Under the pieces are notes generated by a model. It did not search any database and was not told the origin of the DNA. It saw only the letters and a list, made by a program, of their open reading frames with translations. The translations under genes and the position numbers were made by a program. From Methanobacterium sp. (GTDB taxonomy: Archaea; Methanobacteriota; Methanobacteria; Methanobacteriales; Methanobacteriaceae), in the NCBI GenBank assembly GCA_030017655.1, contig JASEIM010000022.1, positions 1-37,081 of the forward strand: DNA of 37,081 nt, written 5' to 3'. Positions 32,218-37,081 of the stretch are shown here, piece after piece (positions within the stretch are counted from its first letter, which is position 1; each line of letters opens with the position of its first letter).

Positions 32218-33540
32218 ATGCCATCTAAAGAGGAAATACTGGAATACGTTATAGAAAACAACATAGAATTTATCAGATTATGGTTTACAGATTTAAACGG
32301 TCTTTTAAAAGGTTTTGCCATTACTGAGGATGAGCTGGAGAATGCTTTAAACAGGGGAATGGGATTTGATGGTTCAAGCATCACCGGTTTTCAGGATATT
32401 GAAGAATCTGATATGATTGCCATACCCGACCTTGATACCTTTGCAGTACTCCCCTGGAGACCTAAAGAACATCCCGTTGCCCGTATGATATGTGATGTAT
32501 ATCAAAAAGGTAACCCCTATGAAGGGGATCCGCGTTACATTTTAAAAAGAGCCCTCAAAAAGATGGACGAAATGGGATATGACCATTTCTACGTTGGACC
32601 TGAGCTTGAGTTCTTCTATTTTAAATCATCTGAAAAACCCGAACCCCTGGATAAAGGAGGATATTTTGATCAAAACCCATTGGATGTTGCCTCTAATTTA
32701 AGGAGAGACACTGTTTTATCCTTAAAAAAGCTGGGAATAAGGGTTGAATATTCACATCACGAAGCTGCTTCCTCCCAGCACGAAATAGATATTCGATATG
32801 ACGATGCATTGAAAATGGCCGACAATATGATCACTTACAGAGTAACAGTTAAAGAGATTGCCACCCAGTATGGAGTTTATGCCACTTTCATGCCCAAACC
32901 ATTGTTTGGAGAATATGGATCCGGTATGCATACCCATCAATCCCTGTTTAATGGAGAAAAAAATGCCTTCTTCGATCCTGAAGACCAGTATCACTTATCC
33001 AGTGACGCTAAAGCCTACATTGGAGGTATTTTACAACATTCATCAGAGATGGCCCCGATATTAGCTCCGTGGATAAATTCCTATAAGAGATTGACCCCAG
33101 GATACGAGGCCCCAGTCTATATTGCCTGGTCAAACAGCAATCGTTCTGCCCTTATCCGTGTACCTACATATCAGCCCGGCAGAGAAACTTCAACAAGGGT
33201 TGAGGTACGATGCCCGGATCCGTCTGGTAATCCTTATCTTCAACTTGCAATCATGTTAATGGCAGGATTAAAGGGAATAAAGGAAGAATGTGAGTTACCT
33301 GAGCCTATGGAACTTAATCTTTATGATTTAACTGAAAAAGAGAGATTAGAAAAGGGAATTAAAGCCCTACCAGGTAGTTTAGAGGAAGCAATTAAATATG
33401 CCGAAAATTCCCAATTGGTTAAGGAAACACTCGGATCTCACAGCTTTGAAAGGTTTATGTCATTAAAGAAAATGGAATGCGATGAGTACAGACGCCAGGT
33501 AAGTGATTGGGAAATAAAAAAATACTACCCAATTTTATAA
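32218..33540 (+). CDS. Glutamine synthetase-like ligase (paralogue 1)
   Basis: 440 residues, GS type I fold. FDGSSITGF (ammonia-site Asp), ELEFFYF, QHEIDIRYD, GSGMHTHQSL, INSYKRLTPGYEAPV, NRSALIRVP and RVEVRCPDPSGNPYLQLA are present. Two positions deviate from the usual GS: the PG before QHEID is SS (HHEAASSQHEID), and the N of NGSGMH is Y (EYGSGMH). It also carries NLYDLT, resembling the adenylylation loop of bacterial GSI-beta. It lacks the NrpR operator of its neighbour. It may be a glutamine synthetase under other control or a gamma-glutamyl ligase for another amine; the sequence does not decide. Confidence 0.85.
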   Translation: MPSKEEILEYVIENNIEFIRLWFTDLNGLLKGFAITEDELENALNRGMGFDGSSITGFQDIEESDMIAIPDLDTFAVLPWRPKEHPVARMICDVYQKGNPYEGDPRYILKRALKKMDEMGYDHFYVGPELEFFYFKSSEKPEPLDKGGYFDQNPLDVASNLRRDTVLSLKKLGIRVEYSHHEAASSQHEIDIRYDDALKMADNMITYRVTVKEIATQYGVYATFMPKPLFGEYGSGMHTHQSLFNGEKNAFFDPEDQYHLSSDAKAYIGGILQHSSEMAPILAPWINSYKRLTPGYEAPVYIAWSNSNRSALIRVPTYQPGRETSTRVEVRCPDPSGNPYLQLAIMLMAGLKGIKEECELPEPMELNLYDLTEKERLEKGIKALPGSLEEAIKYAENSQLVKETLGSHSFERFMSLKKMECDEYRRQVSDWEIKKYYPIL

Positions 33541-33636
33541 ATTAAATCCCCAGTTAATACTTTTTAAAGGATTTTAAATCTTTTATTTTAATTTTTTTTA
33601 TTCATTCAGTTCCAATTTCTTTTACCTCCCGAAACA

Positions 33637-33667
33637 TTTATATACGACTAAAAGGAAACATACTTCC
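33637..33667 (+). promoter_or_regulatory. NrpR-controlled promoter of glnA
   Basis: TATA box TTTATATA (33637-33644) with a purine-rich BRE just upstream, followed by GGAA-ACATAC-TTCC (33654-33667), a perfect match to the NrpR operator GGAA-N6-TTCC known from methanogens. The operator covers the region between TATA box and transcription start (~33668), so NrpR binding would block initiation under nitrogen sufficiency. Confidence 0.85.
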
Positions 33668-33704
33668 GGTACGAATTTATTCTAATTATCACCGGAGGTA
33701 AATA

Positions 33705-35033
33705 ATGTCAGACAAAATAGGACAGGTAATTGAAAATATAGAAAAATGCGGCACAAAATTTGTAAGGTTGCAGTTTGTGGATATACACGGAACGCCAAAA
33801 AACATGGCTATCCCACTGGTTAAACCAGATGATATTGAAGATATAATCAAAGATGGTCTTCTTTTTGACGGTTCATCTATTGAAGGATTTGCAGATATTA
33901 ATGCAAGTGATCTAATCTTAAAACCAGACCCCAATACTTTCTCTTCCCTACCATGGAGACCAGAAGAAAAAGGGGCTTGCAGATTTATTTGCGACGTCTA
34001 CTGGCCAGAAGGTCAGCCTTATGAAGGTGACCCACGATACATGCTTAAAAAAGCATTAGAAAAAGCTGAAAAATTAGGATATGAATATAATGTCGGCCCT
34101 GAGCCTGAATTCTTCATAATTGGTGAAGATGAAAACGGATATGTAGTTCCTCACGATCAAGGTGCTTACTTCGATGTTGAACCTGTAGATCAGGGAACAG
34201 ATGTCAGAAGAGAACTCGTTTTAGGACTTGAATCATTAAAGTTCGATATTGAGGTAAGCCATCACGAAGTGGCTCCAGGTCAACATGAAATTGACTTTAA
34301 GTTTGATAAAGCTTTAAAAACAGCAGATGCAGTTATAACATTTAAACAGGCAATCAAAGCTATTGTTGACAACCTTGGATACATGGTTACATTCATGCCT
34401 AAACCATTCTTTGGAGAAAATGGAAGCGGAATGCACTGTCACCAATCCCTATTCAAAGATGGTAAAAACGTTTTCTATGATCCAGATACTGAAAGCCAAC
34501 TTTCCGAAGAAGCTATGTATTTCATGGGAGGTCTTTTAGAACATTCACCTGCATTAACAGCTATTTGCGCTCCTACCATAAATTCATACAAAAGGCTTGT
34601 TCCAGGATACGAAGCACCTGTTTACATAGCATATGGTCTTAAAAACAGGTCAACTCTTGTTAGAATTCCTGCATCCCGTGGAAATGGTACACGTGTTGAA
34701 TTAAGAATGCCTGACCCATCATGTAACCCATACTTGGCCTTTGCTGCAATGTTAGAAGCAGGTTTAGATGGTATAAAAAACAAAATTGACCCCGGAGAAC
34801 CGACAGAAATTGATGTGTTTGCAAAAAGCATAGAAGAACTTGCAGAAATGGGTATAAACACTCTACCATCCAGTTTATGGGAAGCATATCATGCACTTGA
34901 AAAGGACGAAGTAGTTAAATCCACTTTAGGTGAACACATATACAACCAGTTCATGAATATAAAAAGAAAAGAATGGGATGACTACAGAATACAAGTATTC
35001 CAGTACGAATTAGACAAATATTTATACATCTAA
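33705..35033 (+). CDS. glnA: Glutamine synthetase, type I
   Basis: 442 residues. All GS motifs are canonical: FDGSSIEGF, GPEPEFFI, SHHEVAPGQHEIDF, ENGSGMHCHQSLF, INSYKRLVPGYEAPVYIAY, RSTLVRIPASRGNGTRVELRMPDPSCNPYLAFAAML. It makes glutamine from glutamate, ammonia and ATP. The segment where adenylylated enzymes carry NLYDLP reads IDVFAKS, so covalent adenylylation is unlikely, as expected for the GSI-alpha type. The NrpR operator directly upstream and nrpR downstream identify it as the main nitrogen-regulated enzyme. The GGAGGT SD (33694-33699) can pair with CTTCCGGT at 33663-33670. Confidence 0.95.
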   Translation: MSDKIGQVIENIEKCGTKFVRLQFVDIHGTPKNMAIPLVKPDDIEDIIKDGLLFDGSSIEGFADINASDLILKPDPNTFSSLPWRPEEKGACRFICDVYWPEGQPYEGDPRYMLKKALEKAEKLGYEYNVGPEPEFFIIGEDENGYVVPHDQGAYFDVEPVDQGTDVRRELVLGLESLKFDIEVSHHEVAPGQHEIDFKFDKALKTADAVITFKQAIKAIVDNLGYMVTFMPKPFFGENGSGMHCHQSLFKDGKNVFYDPDTESQLSEEAMYFMGGLLEHSPALTAICAPTINSYKRLVPGYEAPVYIAYGLKNRSTLVRIPASRGNGTRVELRMPDPSCNPYLAFAAMLEAGLDGIKNKIDPGEPTEIDVFAKSIEELAEMGINTLPSSLWEAYHALEKDEVVKSTLGEHIYNQFMNIKRKEWDDYRIQVFQYELDKYLYI

Positions 35034-35346
35034 TTCCCCCTTCTTTTATTTTATTCATTCAAATTTTTTAAAATCAAAAATTTGAAGAAAATTGGAAATT
35101 TTCTGAACTACAAAATTCTTCGAATTTTTGTAAGTTTTAAATATTATTTTTATATTAATAGATAAATAGGAATAAGACTGGATATTCCGGTATGATTTTA
35201 TTAAATATAATTAATTATGGTGATGAATGCAAAAATTATACTTTAACACAATTCTAATAGCTTAATATCTAAAATAAATACAATTCAAGATATTGAGGTT
35301 ATAAGTTAAAAGAATATTTAGTAAATAATTGTAATATGGTGAAGAA
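35034..35346. other. glnA-nrpR intergenic region
   Basis: Contains the hairpin cluster (35060-35130), a TATA-like run (35150-35158), GGAA-N12-TTCC (35169-35188; wrong spacing for a standard NrpR site) and an 18-bp segment TTCCGGTATGATTTTATT that matches 16 of 18 bases of the glnA start region. A second TATA-like box (TTATAAG, 35299-35305) lies 45 bp before nrpR. No gene beyond tiny ORFs. Confidence 0.5.
35060..35130 (+). repeat. Three back-to-back hairpins after glnA
   Basis: 35060-35084 (CAAATTTTT / AAAAATTTG), 35087-35103 (GAAAATT-GGA-AATTTTC) and 35111-35130 (CAAAATTC-TTC-GAATTTTTG). TTGAAGAAAAT and ATTTTCTGAAC(T)ACAA are shared with the cluster at 28137-28253 in the same orientation, so this is a dispersed repeat family. 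It may end glnA transcription. Confidence 0.65.
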
Positions 35347-37053
35347 ATGCCTGATGAAACTGATCGTAAAATGATAGAAATCCTGAGGATACTTGCAGAC
35401 CATGATAAAGTCCTTGGAGCAAAGACAATTGCCGAAGAACTAAAAAGGAAAGGTTACAATCTTGGAGAAAGGGCTGTGCGGTATCACATGCGTATCCTGG
35501 ACGAAAAAGGATTTACAGAACGTATTGGATATGCTGGAAGAGAAATTACTGAAAAAGGATTAAAAGAGCTTGATAAAGGCCTTATTTATGATCAGGTAGA
35601 TTTTTCTTTTTCCAAATTTGAGGGCATGATATATCAAACCTCTCTGAATCCAGATAACCTTAAAGGAACCGTGATTGTAAACACCTCCAGCATTATTTAC
35701 GATGATAAAGTGGTTGATATAATCAAAGAAGTTTTCAGCAAAGGTATTGCAGTAAGTCCCTATGTTAAAATTTCTGATATGAATACTAATAAGGGCTCTA
35801 ATGAAAAAGAAGTCAGACTGGACACCATTTGCGGAACCACAATCGACGGAATGCTCCTTAATGAAGGAATTCCTGTGATTCCACAGTATGGAGGTCTCGT
35901 AAAGGTAGAAGATTATGTTCCAATGAGGTTTACAGAACTTATTGCATATAAAAAGACATCAATGACTCCTCTTGATGCTTTTACAGCAAAAGAAATGACA
36001 TCTGTCTTATCTGTGGCAAGAAAAGGGAATGGTATGATTCCTGCAAATTTCAGGATAATTCCCGCATCTGCAAGAGACCGTGCAGTAGAATTATTTAAGA
36101 AACTTGAAAAAATAGGTATATATGGGCTTTTAAAGATTGGAAAAAGCGGAGAATCTGTTTTAGGAGTTCCTGTTGTAGATGATATGGCGGGAATTGCTAT
36201 AACCGGAGGAATATCTCCACTTTGTGCCGCAAAAGAGGCAGGTTGTTCTGTAAACATCAAATTAGCAGAGAATATAATGGAATTTAGAGAACTGGAAAAA
36301 ATGACCCCTGTAGAAACTGTTTTAAAAACTACAGGTCCTGAAACAGCTGAAAAGGTTAAATTTTTACTTTCCAAGGCATGGAATCTGATATACAATGTTG
36401 ATTATGATATTGAGTCCGGCAAAGGTAAGGTTATTGTAAACCTGTCTTATGTGAATAATCAGGATATTGATGATGCTGTTGAAATAATAAACAAAATATA
36501 TGACTCTAAGCCAGAGTACTGCACTACAAAATACTTTAAATTGATTCCACATCCATATGAAGATAAAACAGGGATTGCAACTGTCTGCAGCCTTACAGTT
36601 GACGGGATATTAATTAAAAATAACATATTAACCACCCCAAAATATGGAGGAATCCTGGAAACAGAGGATAAGAACCCGAGATTCACTGAATTAACTGCAT
36701 ACAGCGGATCAAGCCTTGATCCTCACGAGATTTATATTTCAAAGGGCATGACATCTGTTTTAGATGCAATTACTGGAAGTGGTAGAATACTTGCAAGTTT
36801 AAGGGAAATTCCATATCTTGCACGTCCGGATGCTGTTGATATCATCGAAAAGCTAAAAGAAACAGGATTTTCTATATTGGATATTGGAAAACCAAGTGAA
36901 TTACTGTATAATGCAAAGGTTGAACGATATCATGCCGGTATTGTGACGCCAGGAGGTTTAAACCCTATTGCAGCTTTAAATGAATCAGGTATTCAAGTTC
37001 ATGCTAAAGCTGTGGAGACCATGATGGATATCTCCAAAATGGAAGAATTTTAA
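35347..37053 (+). CDS. nrpR: Nitrogen regulatory repressor NrpR (two effector domains)
   Basis: 568 residues. The N-terminal winged helix (~1-75: DHDKVLGAKTIAEELKRKGYNLGERAVRYHMRIL) binds DNA. Two homologous effector domains follow (~78-310 and ~328-565), each with a GT(V/..)IVN strand, a TICGTTIDGMLL / TVCSLTVDGILI core, P(K/Q)YGG, RFTELIAYKKTSMTPLDAF / RFTELTAYSGSSLDPHEIY and AGI-GG(I/L)(S/N)P. 2-oxoglutarate relieves repression in this family when nitrogen is limiting. GGTGAA SD before the ATG. It lies 313 bp after glnA, its likely target. The gene is complete at 37053; the last 28 bases hold no further feature. Confidence 0.95.
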   Translation: MPDETDRKMIEILRILADHDKVLGAKTIAEELKRKGYNLGERAVRYHMRILDEKGFTERIGYAGREITEKGLKELDKGLIYDQVDFSFSKFEGMIYQTSLNPDNLKGTVIVNTSSIIYDDKVVDIIKEVFSKGIAVSPYVKISDMNTNKGSNEKEVRLDTICGTTIDGMLLNEGIPVIPQYGGLVKVEDYVPMRFTELIAYKKTSMTPLDAFTAKEMTSVLSVARKGNGMIPANFRIIPASARDRAVELFKKLEKIGIYGLLKIGKSGESVLGVPVVDDMAGIAITGGISPLCAAKEAGCSVNIKLAENIMEFRELEKMTPVETVLKTTGPETAEKVKFLLSKAWNLIYNVDYDIESGKGKVIVNLSYVNNQDIDDAVEIINKIYDSKPEYCTTKYFKLIPHPYEDKTGIATVCSLTVDGILIKNNILTTPKYGGILETEDKNPRFTELTAYSGSSLDPHEIYISKGMTSVLDAITGSGRILASLREIPYLARPDAVDIIEKLKETGFSILDIGKPSELLYNAKVERYHAGIVTPGGLNPIAALNESGIQVHAKAVETMMDISKMEEF

Positions 37054-37081
37054 ACTCTTTTTAATATTTAACTCATTTTTG

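Noticed and set aside
35169..35188. Second NrpR operator upstream of nrpR
   Set aside because: GGAA and TTCC are 12 bp apart, not 6; kept only as a weak observation.

Overview
The window is chromosomal DNA of a mesophilic methanogenic archaeon, most likely of the order Methanobacteriales (Methanobacterium-like). The evidence is an AT-rich genome, TATA/BRE promoters combined with Shine-Dalgarno (SD) sites, an intron-containing elongator tRNA-Met with a bulge-helix-bulge splice motif, the three-gene ketoisovalerate oxidoreductase set with a beta-gamma fusion, CofH of coenzyme F420 synthesis, and glutamine synthetase next to the euryarchaeal nitrogen repressor NrpR with a perfect GGAA-N6-TTCC operator. 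No database search was possible; all identifications come from reading motifs and gene order.

Layout. 1-5002 (+): a truncated HTH-cupin regulator, an AMP-forming acyl-CoA synthetase and vorCBA, plausibly a route that activates branched-chain acids and reductively carboxylates them to amino-acid precursors. 5031-7154 (-): a small membrane cassette with a winged-helix regulator, a three-helix protein, a secreted protein in which every Cys follows Asn, and two DUF4405-like membrane proteins. 7415-9999 (+): a second 2-oxoacid oxidoreductase with the opposite gene fusion (gamma on alpha). 10029-10931 (+): UvsE-type UV endonuclease, overlapping tail to tail with a 1046-residue MEDS-PAS-GAF histidine kinase (-). 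14369-15106 (-): tRNA-Met, a 59-codon gene and a ribbon-helix-helix protein whose promoter carries a 24-bp perfect palindrome.

15329-23767 (+) is the accessory region: a type I restriction-modification locus, hsdM / DUF4062-GHKL ATPase-wHTH / short-motif array / small PD-(D/E)XK-like protein / hsdS / hsdR. The inserted DUF4062-ATPase protein, the small nuclease-like protein and the phased motif array make this the best candidate in the window for an undescribed defence arrangement. It is followed by an M23-type peptidase and a second PAS histidine kinase whose C-terminal half resembles the first kinase.

27028-29827 holds membrane proteins (DUF2238-like, DUF308-like) and a zinc-ribbon AIM24 protein. 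30004-37053 is housekeeping: cofH, a ThiF/HesA-like E1 protein without zinc cysteines, two divergent glutamine synthetase genes and nrpR. A family of back-to-back AT-rich hairpins occurs before the DUF308 gene and after the second glutamine synthetase gene.
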